Part shown: positions 27,737 to 36,478 of the stretch, piece by piece
How the letters are laid out: each line of letters starts with the position of its first letter
How positions within the stretch are numbered: position 1 is the stretch's first letter
Source: Acidobacteriota bacterium
GTDB lineage: Bacteria > Acidobacteriota > Terriglobia > Bryobacterales > Bryobacteraceae
Direction of reading: 5' to 3'
NCBI GenBank assembly: GCA_016185425.1
Contig: JACPNQ010000035.1
Coordinates: forward strand, 126,001 to 190,000
DNA: 64,000 nucleotides
Translations under genes and position numbers: made by a program
The notes under the pieces: model-generated
What the model saw: only the letters and a program-made list of their open reading frames with translations
What the model was told of the DNA's origin: nothing
The model's database searches: none

Positions 27737-29259
27737 TTGCGCCAGCCGCCGAGGCTGGTGATCTCCTTGGCGCCGTCGACACCGGCAGGCTCACAGAGGA
27801 AGCCGATGGATGTGGTGCCGTCGTCGAGAGTTACCGTGCCGAGGCCCAGCGGGGGCGGGATCTGCGCGAGGAAACCGCCGAGATTCTGCGTTGGTATGGC
27901 CCAGACTTCCACTTCAATACCGGGACCGTCGAAGCCCGGTTCACGGACCAGACCCGGCTTGGGGGGCGTGGTGTTGGCAAGCGCGTAGAGGCGGTATTCC
28001 TTCGCCGTTTTGCAGGTCTTGAGGAGGCGCGCGCCGCGTTCAGCGAGCTGCCTGTTGAGCGGTTGTCCGGTAAGGTGCGCACCGACCACGGTTAGCCGTA
28101 CTTCCTCAAGCCGGGCAGCGAGATCGAGGAGCGCCCAGTCAGAATTGGCGGGTCCGATCAGGCTGACCCCGAACGGCAGTCCGTTAGGGCGGAAGCCGGC
28201 GGGGATGGCGAGCGCCGCCAGGTTGAGCAGATTGACGAAGTTGGTGTAGTAGCCGAGATTGCTGTTGCGTTTAACGGGATCGGCTTCGATCTCGGCGATC
28301 TTGTAGATGGTGCCGGTCGTTGGGAGGAGCATCACGTCGATGGCGCTCCAGGTTTTGAGCGTTTCGGTGTGGAGCTCTTCGAGCTTGTACATTGCGCGGA
28401 AGGTGTCGGCGGCCGTGTAGTTCCTGCCACCGAGGACGATGTCGCGGACGATGGGGTGGACGTCGTTGGGATGCCCTTCCAGGAAGCCTCCGACGGCGAC
28501 ATAGCGCTCGGCGACCCACGGCCCGGCGTAAAGGAGCTGGGCGGTGTCGCGGAAAGGTGTGTAGTCGAACTCAACGCGCTCGCCGCCGGCGGCTTCGAGG
28601 CGATTTATCGATTCGGCGAAGAGAGCAGCGGCGCCATCGTCGCCGAAGAACTGGAGATCCCCGGCGCGGGGGACGCCGAAGCGGAATCTGCCGTGAGCCC
28701 AAGCCGGCGTTTCGGTGCGCGGCACAACGCATTGGAACACACGGCGCGCCGTGAGGACGTCACGCGTGAAGATGGAGACACAGTCAAGACTGGTGCAGGC
28801 GGGCACGACACCTACCGTGGAGAGCAGGCCTTTGGTGGGTTTGAGGCCATAGATGTTGTTGAATGCGGCGGGGACGCGGCCGGAGCCGGCGGTGTCGGTG
28901 CCAAGGGAGAAATCCACCTGATTGCTCGCGACGGCGACCGCGGAACCGGAACTGGAGCCGCCGGAGATGTACTCGGCGTTGAAGACGCTGGAGCAGGCGC
29001 CGTAAGGGGAACGGACGCCGACGAGGCCTGTAGCGAACTGATCGAGATTCGTTTTGCCGACGGCACGGGCGCCGGCCGCTTCCAGTTGGGAAACGACAGG
29101 GGCGGTTGTCTTCGGCGTGTGCGCGAAGGCCGGGCAGCCCGCGGTGGTGGGGACTCCGGCGTAATCGATGTTGTCCTTGATGGCGAAGGTGAGGCCATTC
29201 AACGGACCGGCGGCGGGCGTCTTCGCCGGGATCTCCGAAATCCAGACGGGAGGTTTCAT
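27718..29259 (-). CDS. Allophanate hydrolase (AtzF type)
   Basis: 513 residues. The amidase-signature domain carries the Ser-cisSer-Lys triad: Lys28 in TFAIKDNIDYAG, Ser103 in ISGGSSSGSAVAVA and nucleophile Ser126 in GTDTAGSGRVPAAF. A C-terminal AtzF domain follows (from about LTVVGAHLTGQPLNRQL to GWRNYLANK), with KTAKEYRLYAL, typical of allophanate hydrolases and absent from ordinary amidases. It splits allophanate into two ammonia and two CO2. The start overlaps the carboxylase stop (ATGA), so product channelling or at least co-translation is likely. It is the last gene of the operon. It serves both urea amidolyase and guanidine carboxylase pathways. Confidence 0.95.
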   Translation of the reverse strand: MKPPVWISEIPAKTPAAGPLNGLTFAIKDNIDYAGVPTTAGCPAFAHTPKTTAPVVSQLEAAGARAVGKTNLDQFATGLVGVRSPYGACSSVFNAEYISGGSSSGSAVAVASNQVDFSLGTDTAGSGRVPAAFNNIYGLKPTKGLLSTVGVVPACTSLDCVSIFTRDVLTARRVFQCVVPRTETPAWAHGRFRFGVPRAGDLQFFGDDGAAALFAESINRLEAAGGERVEFDYTPFRDTAQLLYAGPWVAERYVAVGGFLEGHPNDVHPIVRDIVLGGRNYTAADTFRAMYKLEELHTETLKTWSAIDVMLLPTTGTIYKIAEIEADPVKRNSNLGYYTNFVNLLNLAALAIPAGFRPNGLPFGVSLIGPANSDWALLDLAARLEEVRLTVVGAHLTGQPLNRQLAERGARLLKTCKTAKEYRLYALANTTPPKPGLVREPGFDGPGIEVEVWAIPTQNLGGFLAQIPPPLGLGTVTLDDGTTSIGFLCEPAGVDGAKEITSLGGWRNYLANK

Positions 29260-32200
29260 CGCAGCACCGCCAGGACCTGGCCGGGCTGTACGAGCGCGCC
29301 CGGGGCGCAGCGCATTTCAAGGAGTTCCCCGGCGGACGGGGCTGTTATTGCAAGTTCCATTTTCATGGCTTCGAGGACGAGGAGACGATCGCCGGCCTTG
29401 ACCTGTTGGCCGGTTTCGACCGGCACGCTCCAGACACTAGCGGCAATTGGCGAGCGGACGGCGGTGGCGCCGTCGGGCAGAGCGTCTTCGGGAAGCGGAG
29501 GCGTGTCGTCAAGAGCCGGTGCGATGTATTCGCCCCAACGGTCGCGCTCTTCGCGGAAGGCGTTTTCGCGCATGGCCTGGAACGCGGCCGCTTCCGGCTC
29601 GATGGATTGCAAGACCGCCTGATGCTGCGCGAGACTGAATTCGCCCTCTTCGATGCGCGGCGTGAAATTCGGATCGGCGCGCATGGCGAGGAGCTCTTCG
29701 GCGGAGACCGGGTAGAACTGCAGGCGATCGAAGAAATCGAGGAGCCACGGTTTTGGCTGCCGCCAGGTGTTCCACATCTGCGTTGTGCGGCCAACGAACT
29801 GATAACCGCCTGGGCCCTCCATGCCATAGACGCAGAGATAGGCGCCGCCGATGCCGACAGCGTTTTCGGGCGTCCACGTGCGTGCGGGATTGTACTTCGT
29901 GGTGACCAGGCGATGGCGCGGATCGATGGGCGTGGCAACCGGGGCGCCGAGATAGACATCGCCGAGCGCGAGAGTGAGCCAGCTAGCCTCAAAGACCGTG
30001 CGGTATACTTCGTCGACCGATTCGAGGCCGTTGATGCGGCGAATGAACTCGATGTTCCAAGGGCACCAGGGCGCGTCGGCGCGCACGCCTTGCATGTATT
30101 TCTGAATGGCGAGGCGCGTCTGCGGATCGTCCCAGGAGAGCGGGAGATGGACTCTCCGCGACGGGACCTTCTGCAGTGGATGGGATTGGGCGTCGTCGAT
30201 CCGTTCAAGGAGCTCCTCGCGGCGTAGCTTCGCGCCGTCGTAATGAATCTGCAGGGAGCGGATGCCGGGCGTGAGGTCGATGATGCCCGGTGTGCCTTCG
30301 AGCTGGCGCCGGAGCGAGTGGGCGGCGAAGGAGAGTTCGAAATCGAGTTGGTTGGGCCCGAATTCGACGAGCAGGTTTTGATCGCCATCGGCGCGAATGA
30401 CGACGCCGGGCGCTTCGCCGCGGAGGACGGCGGGCTCGGTGTTGACGCGAACAAAACGGACTGTGTCGCCGGCCTTGAGCTGGCCCATCTTCCACCGTTC
30501 GTCCTTGACGATGGTCGCCGGGCAGACAAAACCGCCGCAGCTAGGACCATCGGGGCCGAGGATGATGGGCATATCGCCGGTGAAGTCGATGGTACCGACG
30601 GCGTAGGCGTTGTCGTGAATGTTTGAGGGGTGGAGGCCGGCTTCACCGCCGTCCTTGCGGGCCCATTGTGGCTTGGGGCCGAGCAGGCGGATGCCCGTGC
30701 GGTCCGAATTGTAATGGACACGCCAGTCGTGCGCGAAGAACATGTCGATGTCTTCGTTGGTGAAGAAATCCGGAGCACCGTGCGGCCCGTAGGTAACGCC
30801 GATCCGCCAGGCGTTTGCGTATTCCGGCGGGTTCAGCCACGGCGCTGGTTCTTTATCAGTGGGGGAGTGAAAGCGGAGCAGGTCGCCGGCACGGAGATGA
30901 CGGCCGCCGAACTTTCCAAGGATAAACGTCGCGCGGCTGCCGAGATATTTGGGGACGTCGAAGCCGCCGCGAACGGCGAGATAGCCGCGCGCGCCTGGGC
31001 CCTGCACGGGGCCGAAGCGAATTGTTTCACCGGCTTTCACGAAGAGCGGCTGCCAGCGCGGGACACCCATGTCCGCGCCGGTGACAGCGATCACAGCGTC
31101 ATGGTGGAACTGCAGCGCGGGGCCGATCAGGGACATCTCGAGGCCGGCGGCATCGGGCGCATTGCCGACGATTTCGTTGGCGATCCGAAAGGCCTTGTCA
31201 TCAATGGGGCCTGACGGAGGGACGCCGACGTGCCAGTAGCCGAGGCGACCGGGGTAGTCCTGAATAGTGGATTGCGTGCCGGGTTCGACGACCTCGATGG
31301 CGCGGGTTTGGTAGATGAAGTGTTTGAGGAGCGCTGTCGGGAAGGCGCCAACAGCAAAGGCATCACTCGCGCAGACCGCGCGGAGGTAGTCGACGTTCGT
31401 TTCGATGCCGGCGATGGTGGTGTCGTCGAGCGCCTGGCGGAGCTTGGCGACGGCTTCGGCGCGAGTATTGCCGCGGACGATAATCTTCGCGAGGAGTGGA
31501 TCGTAGAACGTGGAGACTTCAGCACCGGATTCCACCCAGGTTTCGATGCGGGCGTCGCCAGGGAATTCGACGTGGCCGAGCGGACCGGCACAGGGACGGA
31601 AGTCGTGGAGGGGCGACTCGGCATAGACGCGAACTTGAATGGACGCGCCCCGCGGGGTGACTGCCTTGATGGGATCGCCGCCGGCGGCGAGGCGGACCAT
31701 CCATTCGACGAGATCGACCCCGGTGACTTCTTCGGTAATGCCGTGCTCGACTTGCAGGCGGGTGTTGACCTCCAGGAAGTAGAACTCGCCGCACGCTTCG
31801 TCGTAGATGAATTCCACCGTGCCGGCGTTGCGGTAGTTGACGAGCTCACCGAGGCGTACGGCGGAGCTGAGGAGCGCGGCGCGGACCGCTTCAGTGATGC
31901 CGGGCGCGGGTGTTTCCTCGACGACCTTCTGGTTGCGGCGCTGCGCGGAGCAATCGCGCTCGCCGAGCGCGACGACGCGGCCGTTGCCATCGCCGAAGAT
32001 CTGCACTTCGATGTGGCGGGCTCTCTCCACGAACCGTTCGGCGTAGATGCCGGATTCCTTGAAGTTCGTTTTGCTGAGCCGTTCGATGGCGGCGAAAGCT
32101 TCTTCGAGCTCTTCCGCCGAATGGCACACACGCATACCGATTCCGCCGCCGCCCGCCGTGGACTTGAGCATCAGGGGGAAGCCAACAACCGCCGCGTCTT

Positions 32201-32612
32201 CAGCGCGGTTCAGCAGACCGGTGCCAGGGAGCATGGCGACGCCGGCTTGCGACGCGAGCTCCCGGGCGCGATGCTTCAGGCCGAAGTCGCGCATCTGCCT
32301 TGGCGTGGGTCCAATGAACGCGAGCCCCGCCACTTCGCAAGCTTCGGCGAATGCCGCATTCTCGCTAAGGAAACCGTAGCCGGGGTGTATCGCCTGCGCG
32401 CCCGATCGCTTTGCAGCGGCGATCACGGCGTCGGCGTCGAGATATCCGCGCGGACCGCCAACAGAGACGGCTTCATCCGCCTGGCGAACGAAGAGACTCC
32501 CGGCGTCGGCATCGGAATAGACGGCGACACTGCCAACACCCATACCGCGAAGAGTGCGGATGATACGAGTGGCGATAGCGCCGCGATTGGCGATGAGAAC
32601 TTTGTTGAACAT
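29256..32612 (-). CDS. Biotin-dependent urea/guanidine carboxylase
   Basis: 1118 residues in one chain: an N-terminal biotin carboxylase (1-450; FNKVLIANRGAIATRI, ATP-grasp loop KSTAGGGGIGMRV, catalytic ERDCSAQRRNQKVVEE and EFIYDE...FYFLEVNTRLQVEHG), a carboxyltransferase made of KipA/KipI-like domains (about 460-1030; EVVEPGTQSTIQDYPGRLGY, then GDVYLGAPVATPIDPRHR), and a C-terminal biotinyl domain with Lys1084 in LEAMKMEL. The product is allophanate from urea, or carboxyguanidine from guanidine. Two DUF1989 genes directly upstream favour guanidine, because such pairs form carboxyguanidine deiminase. The residue that separates the two substrates must be read from an alignment. It starts directly after the upstream stop. 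Confidence 0.95.
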   Translation of the reverse strand: MFNKVLIANRGAIATRIIRTLRGMGVGSVAVYSDADAGSLFVRQADEAVSVGGPRGYLDADAVIAAAKRSGAQAIHPGYGFLSENAAFAEACEVAGLAFIGPTPRQMRDFGLKHRARELASQAGVAMLPGTGLLNRAEDAAVVGFPLMLKSTAGGGGIGMRVCHSAEELEEAFAAIERLSKTNFKESGIYAERFVERARHIEVQIFGDGNGRVVALGERDCSAQRRNQKVVEETPAPGITEAVRAALLSSAVRLGELVNYRNAGTVEFIYDEACGEFYFLEVNTRLQVEHGITEEVTGVDLVEWMVRLAAGGDPIKAVTPRGASIQVRVYAESPLHDFRPCAGPLGHVEFPGDARIETWVESGAEVSTFYDPLLAKIIVRGNTRAEAVAKLRQALDDTTIAGIETNVDYLRAVCASDAFAVGAFPTALLKHFIYQTRAIEVVEPGTQSTIQDYPGRLGYWHVGVPPSGPIDDKAFRIANEIVGNAPDAAGLEMSLIGPALQFHHDAVIAVTGADMGVPRWQPLFVKAGETIRFGPVQGPGARGYLAVRGGFDVPKYLGSRATFILGKFGGRHLRAGDLLRFHSPTDKEPAPWLNPPEYANAWRIGVTYGPHGAPDFFTNEDIDMFFAHDWRVHYNSDRTGIRLLGPKPQWARKDGGEAGLHPSNIHDNAYAVGTIDFTGDMPIILGPDGPSCGGFVCPATIVKDERWKMGQLKAGDTVRFVRVNTEPAVLRGEAPGVVIRADGDQNLLVEFGPNQLDFELSFAAHSLRRQLEGTPGIIDLTPGIRSLQIHYDGAKLRREELLERIDDAQSHPLQKVPSRRVHLPLSWDDPQTRLAIQKYMQGVRADAPWCPWNIEFIRRINGLESVDEVYRTVFEASWLTLALGDVYLGAPVATPIDPRHRLVTTKYNPARTWTPENAVGIGGAYLCVYGMEGPGGYQFVGRTTQMWNTWRQPKPWLLDFFDRLQFYPVSAEELLAMRADPNFTPRIEEGEFSLAQHQAVLQSIEPEAAAFQAMRENAFREERDRWGEYIAPALDDTPPLPEDALPDGATAVRSPIAASVWSVPVETGQQVKAGDRLLVLEAMKMELAITAPSAGELLEMRCAPGALVQPGQVLAVLR

Positions 32613-33215
32613 TTACTCGGTGATTACCAGGCGCACAGGAGTGGGGTTGTACGCATTGCAAGGATTGTTGAGCTGCGGACAGTTGGAGATGAGGACGAGG
32701 GTGTCCATGTCCGCAAGCAAGTCGAGATACTTTCCGGGCGCGGAGAGGCCGTCTTCAAAGGTGAGCTTGCCTTCGGGAGTGACGGGCACGTTCATGAAGA
32801 AGTTGATGTTGTGGGCGATGTCGCGCTTCTCGAGGCCCGCGGCGAGACCGTACTTCAGGAACGTCTGGCGGCAGGCGTGCATGTAGCGTTTGCCGATGTC
32901 GTAGCGGACCATGTTGGATTCCTGGGAGCAGGCGCCGCCGAGCGTGTCGTGGCGGCCGCAGAGGTCCTCCGCGATGGTCATCAGCAGATTGCCGTTCTGC
33001 GTGAGGAGCCTGGTGCCTTTGGTCAGGTAGATGTTGCCCTGGGCGGTGATTGTGTCGACGGCGGAGTAGCGGTCGGTGAAATCGTGCGCATTGTAGAGCA
33101 GCGTGTCGACGGCCTGATTCCCTTCCAGATCGATGATCCGGAGGGTTTGGCCCCTCTCGACAATTCCGCTCCAGCCGTCGCCCGCAAGGACGGCTGTGTC
33201 GAGCACGGTACTCAT
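32613..33215 (-). CDS. DUF1989 protein, likely carboxyguanidine deiminase subunit
   Basis: 200 residues from ATG 33215 (MSTVLDTAVLAGDG), whose start overlaps the stop of the other DUF1989 gene by 4 nt. The domain shows ERGQTLRIIDLEGNQAVDTL and the conserved metal/catalytic block EDLCGRHDTLGGACSQESN, with two Cys and one His. This family was long called urea carboxylase-associated protein (TIGR03424/03425 type) and was later shown to deiminate carboxyguanidine to allophanate as a two-subunit enzyme. The next codon after its stop is the carboxylase ATG. The assignment of the CgdA or CgdB name is not attempted. Confidence 0.9.
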   Translation of the reverse strand: MSTVLDTAVLAGDGWSGIVERGQTLRIIDLEGNQAVDTLLYNAHDFTDRYSAVDTITAQGNIYLTKGTRLLTQNGNLLMTIAEDLCGRHDTLGGACSQESNMVRYDIGKRYMHACRQTFLKYGLAAGLEKRDIAHNINFFMNVPVTPEGKLTFEDGLSAPGKYLDLLADMDTLVLISNCPQLNNPCNAYNPTPVRLVITE

Positions 33216-33925
33216 GCGCAGCACCTCGCGGTGAGCTCGAAGCCGCGGCCGTTTTCCGGACGCGAGAGCCGGCAGATATCGTCAGGGCTGGGGGGCGGGA
33301 CGCGTTTCACCGTGATGTTAACGGGCTTCGGTGCATAGGCGCCGCCGGGTTCCATGGCGTGGTGATTCGCGGATAACAGGATGAGCACCTTCATCTCGGC
33401 GCGCAACTCCACGTAATCGCCCGCTTTCGAATTGTCTGGGATGTACTTCATCGCTCCGGTATCGTCGACCTGCACTTTGCTGAAAAGGTTCAACGTGGGC
33501 GTGAGGTCGCGGGGGCCGAGGGAGTATTTCGCCAGCTCGAGCAAGAGGCCCTCTTTCGAGGCTTGCGTCCAATTGTTGCGGAACTCCTGATAACTCTTGG
33601 CGCCGTACTTGGAGGCCACCTGCGCCGCCGTCAACGTACCGCCGATCGGATCGTGCCAACCGACGGTGTCATCGGTGATGGAGCACAGAATGCGGCCCAT
33701 GTCGGAGTAGAGCACGAATCCCTTTGTAAGCCGCGCGATATGCTGCGCCTTCAGCGTATCGGGCATGTTGTAGCGCTCTTCCGGCTGCAGCGCGTTGTAG
33801 AAGAGGGCGCTTACGTTGGCGCCGCCTTCGGTATCGGTCAAGCGCAGCGCCATGCCCGCGTCGAGCACGTGCGACCACGTCTGCCCGCCGCGCAGGCTGT
33901 CTTCCCACAGAATTGTTTCACTCAT
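33212..33925 (-). CDS. DUF1989 protein, second likely carboxyguanidine deiminase subunit
   Basis: 237 residues. Same fold as its neighbour: RLTDTEGGANVSALFYNALQPEERYNMPDTLKAQHIA (read in parts), then SITDDTVGWHDPIGG. Where the shorter subunit has Cys-Gly-Arg-His-Asp this one has Val-Gly-Trp-His-Asp and lacks the second Cys, so only one subunit of the pair keeps the full Cys/His site. The unequal pair is typical of these gene couples. It is 9 nt downstream of the beta-propeller gene and coupled to the next subunit by ATGA. Confidence 0.9.
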   Translation of the reverse strand: MSETILWEDSLRGGQTWSHVLDAGMALRLTDTEGGANVSALFYNALQPEERYNMPDTLKAQHIARLTKGFVLYSDMGRILCSITDDTVGWHDPIGGTLTAAQVASKYGAKSYQEFRNNWTQASKEGLLLELAKYSLGPRDLTPTLNLFSKVQVDDTGAMKYIPDNSKAGDYVELRAEMKVLILLSANHHAMEPGGAYAPKPVNITVKRVPPPSPDDICRLSRPENGRGFELTARCCA

Positions 33926-33934
33926 TTCGATTCG

Positions 33935-34924
33935 CTACGGAGCGATTTTCGCCGCGTCCAACCTCCAGATGTTCTGTTCACGCAAGTTAGAGAGCCACAC
34001 GGAACCGTGGGCGTAGAGAATGGCATCGCCGCCCGGGCCGGCGTACTGATGCGTCACCTTATCCGTCCTGGCGTCGATGCGGGTGATGGGGATTTGGAAC
34101 ATGGTGATCCACACCGCGCCACCGCCCGCGGAGATTTCGCCGCCTCCTCCGGGCAGGCCGCACTGAATGGTGGCGACGACCTTCTTCGTCTTCGGATCCA
34201 CTTTTGAAACGGTGCCGTCGCCCTGGTTCAGCGTCCAGACAAAGCCCTCGCCGACAGTGAGGAATCGCGGGGCGGGCCCGACTTCAATTGTGCCGGTCAC
34301 CTTGTTCGATTTCGGGTCGATGCGGGTGAGCAGGTTCCCTTTCGATTGCGTGACCCAAACCGCGCCTTCGCCAAAATCGACGGTATGCGAACCGGCGGCG
34401 ACGGGAATCTCCGCAACTACTTTGTTCTTTTTCGGATCGATGCGGACGACTTTATCACCGGCTTCGCCGGACGCCATCCAGACGGCATCTTTGGAGCAGG
34501 CGATGCCACCCTCGGAGTTGGCCGGGCCGGCGGGAATAGTAGCGACGACCTTTTCCGTCTTTTCGTCAACGCGGGCCACGGTCTTGTCGCCGCAGGCCGG
34601 CGCCCAGAGGCTGCCGAATCCGTAGGCGATGCCGCTGCAGGGCTGCTTGCCGATTTCTACGGTGGCGGTGACGGTGTTGGTCTTCGGATCCAGTTTGGAG
34701 ATAGTGCCCTTGGGTTTGTTGGAGACCCAGACCGCGTCCTTCGTGGCGACGGTCCAGTCAGGTACGCCGGGCACGGGGAAAACAGCTTCCGGCTTGATGA
34801 GGTCCATTGATTTCTGCACCTCCTTGACGCCGGGGAGCGGCGGGCGGGAGCGTTTTTTCTTCTGTGGCGCGGCAGCGTCCTGCGCGCAGAGAGCGGCGGC
34901 CAGGAAGATCAGGGCGTATCGCAT
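33935..34924 (-). CDS. Secreted YncE/virginiamycin-B-lyase-like beta-propeller
   Basis: 329 residues with a signal peptide (MRYALIFLAAALCAQDAAA) and a basic stretch (QKKKRSRPP). The rest is six or seven repeats of about 42 residues, each with xVWVT...G..TRIDPKTNKV.GTI.VG-type sequence, forming a beta-propeller like YncE. No enzymatic residues are obvious, so binding or scaffolding in the periplasm is likely. Unusually it sits inside the guanidine/urea operon, its start overlapping the symporter end by 16 nt. A paralogue with the same repeat lies at 40.2 kb beside the divergent TonB receptor. Confidence 0.88.
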   Translation of the reverse strand: MRYALIFLAAALCAQDAAAPQKKKRSRPPLPGVKEVQKSMDLIKPEAVFPVPGVPDWTVATKDAVWVSNKPKGTISKLDPKTNTVTATVEIGKQPCSGIAYGFGSLWAPACGDKTVARVDEKTEKVVATIPAGPANSEGGIACSKDAVWMASGEAGDKVVRIDPKKNKVVAEIPVAAGSHTVDFGEGAVWVTQSKGNLLTRIDPKSNKVTGTIEVGPAPRFLTVGEGFVWTLNQGDGTVSKVDPKTKKVVATIQCGLPGGGGEISAGGGAVWITMFQIPITRIDARTDKVTHQYAGPGGDAILYAHGSVWLSNLREQNIWRLDAAKIAP

Positions 34925-36333
34925 AGCAGTTCCTCGCTATTTTCGGCCGTAGACGATTCGGTCATCAAGCTGCCGGCGACGAAGGCAACAGCGCTAAGGA
35001 CAGGAGGGAGAAGCGTGTCGAGGCCGGACCATCCGGCCGGAACGACGAAGTAGCAGATGCCGCGCGCAATGGTTCCCGTCAGGATGCTGGCCAGGGCTCC
35101 GGCTTGTGTGGCGCGGGCCCAGTAAACGCCGAGGAAGAGCGGGATGACGCAGCCGGCGAAGACAATATCGAACGCGACAACCAGTAGAATGCCGGGCTCC
35201 GGCCTCACGTAGGCGATCCAGGCCGCCGCGATGGCCGTGGGGAGGGCGAGGGCGCGGGAGAGGAACAGCATTGTCTCATCGGTGACGCGCCGTGAGCTCC
35301 AGCGTTGCCACACGTTGCGCGCGAGTACGACGGAGATAACGAGCATGGCGCCGTTGGCGGTGGACATGGACGCGCCGAGCACCCCGACAAAGACGAGTAC
35401 GGCGATCCAGTAGGGCAGGTGCGCGCTGGCGAACGCGGGGAGCACCATGCGCGGATCGTCAATCTTGCCGACGGTGGAGATCGTCACCAGACCGAGCAGC
35501 GATGCGCAGAGGCCGATGACGATGGTCCAGCCAGCCGCGTAATAGCAGGCTTTCCTGGCGGTTTCCGGTGATTTGGCGGAGAAGACGCGTTCCATGAAGT
35601 CGAGCGCCATCGCGTTGCCGAAGGCGAGAGAGATAATATTGGCCCAGTTGGCGAGGCCGCCGCCGGCAATGGTCGTCATCTGCCCAGGATTCAGTGTGAC
35701 AGGGGGAAGAGCCGCGGTAATGGGCCCCCAGCCGCGCGTCCAAAGTACATACGCGGCCGCAAGCACGAAGCCGATGATGGCGACGTGGATCTGGAAGAAG
35801 TCGGTCCAGATAGCGGCGTACAACCCACCGGCGATGGTGTAGAGAAAGATGACGCCGGTACCGATCATCAGGCAGGCGCCGTAGCTGAGGCCGCTGACGA
35901 CGGAGAGAATCCACGCGACGGCGGAGAGATTGCCGGCCACGAGGACGATGAAGCAGATGACGGTGAGAACAGAGGCGAGCAGTTCCGCCGCGCGGCCGTA
36001 ACGCCTGTAAAAGAATTCAGGCAGTGTGAGCAGGTCCATCCTGTTGAGCGGCGCGGCGAGGAAGCGGCCGACGATGAGGAGACTTGCGGCGAGACCGATG
36101 GGGATGGCAGCCCCGGCCCAGAAGCCTGTGGAGAATGTCAGTGAGGTGTTGCCGAGCGTTGCGTTTCCGTCAATCGCCTGCGCGGCAAGGGCTGTTCCCA
36201 CGACAAGGAAAGGCATCGATTTGCCGCACACTGTGTATCGTTTGCTGGAGCCCTGCACCTGCGTATAGGTGTAGAGACCAATGGCCAAAGACAGGGCCAT
36301 GAAGATCACGACCGGCCAAAGCATGCCTGTCAT
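34909..36333 (-). CDS. Sodium:solute symporter (SSS family)
   Basis: 474 residues with 12-13 hydrophobic helices of the LeuT-fold SSS family. Typical features: TALAAQAIDGNATLGNTS with the unwound TM1 region, RFLAAPLNRMDLLTLPEFFYRRYG, YTIAGGLYAAIWTDFFQ and GASMSTANGAMLVIS. Family members import urea (DUR3), proline, sugars or other small solutes with Na+. As the first gene of the operon it probably brings in the nitrogen compound that the carboxylase uses, by inference. A good Shine-Dalgarno (AAAAGGGG, 7 nt before the ATG) is present. Confidence 0.92.
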   Translation of the reverse strand: MTGMLWPVVIFMALSLAIGLYTYTQVQGSSKRYTVCGKSMPFLVVGTALAAQAIDGNATLGNTSLTFSTGFWAGAAIPIGLAASLLIVGRFLAAPLNRMDLLTLPEFFYRRYGRAAELLASVLTVICFIVLVAGNLSAVAWILSVVSGLSYGACLMIGTGVIFLYTIAGGLYAAIWTDFFQIHVAIIGFVLAAAYVLWTRGWGPITAALPPVTLNPGQMTTIAGGGLANWANIISLAFGNAMALDFMERVFSAKSPETARKACYYAAGWTIVIGLCASLLGLVTISTVGKIDDPRMVLPAFASAHLPYWIAVLVFVGVLGASMSTANGAMLVISVVLARNVWQRWSSRRVTDETMLFLSRALALPTAIAAAWIAYVRPEPGILLVVAFDIVFAGCVIPLFLGVYWARATQAGALASILTGTIARGICYFVVPAGWSGLDTLLPPVLSAVAFVAGSLMTESSTAENSEELLCDTP

Positions 36334-36430
36334 GGAACTACCCCTTTTGAGTGAAGCCGGCTTTTGACAGGGGCCAGGAAAGAGGCTACAGGGGCGGGTC
36401 GCAGACGCTGCGGGGTGAATAAGGAGTATA
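36334..36430 (-). promoter_or_regulatory. Leader of the symporter/carboxylase operon
   Basis: A TATACT -10-like box reads on the minus strand at 36425-36430; no good -35 is visible. The leader holds two direct copies of CCCCTGT (minus strand, at 36388-36394 and 36367-36373). Either can pair its CCCCT with the AGGGG of the ribosome-binding site at 36341-36348, which would hide it. I looked for guanidine-I, -II and -III riboswitch cores and did not find their conserved elements. Confidence 0.4.
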
Positions 36431-36442
36431 GCTCTTTTCTAT

Positions 36443-36472
36443 TTGACTCTCTAAATCGAAATCTCTTATGAT
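36443..36472 (+). promoter_or_regulatory. Sigma70 promoter of the TonB receptor gene
   Basis: TTGACT at 36443-36448, 18-nt spacer, TATGAT at 36467-36472. The start would be near 36479, giving a leader of about 110 nt. Confidence 0.65.
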
Positions 36473-36478
36473 CCCCTT

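Noticed and set aside
28369-29622. 417-codon plus-strand frame opposite the allophanate hydrolase
   Set aside because: Antisense shadow with Gly/Glu/Val bias; the sense frame has the full amidase triad.
31230-33338. 702-codon plus-strand open frame opposite the carboxylase
   Set aside because: It is antisense to a strongly supported carboxylase and DUF1989 gene. Its composition (long runs of Gly, Asp, Val, Glu) is what GC-rich reverse frames produce, and no domain is visible.
36395-36420. CGCAG-ACG-CTGCG hairpin as a mini-ykkC element
   Set aside because: It has a 3-base loop rather than the ACGR tetraloop, occurs once and not as a pair, and has the loop on the plus strand, opposite to the operon it would control.
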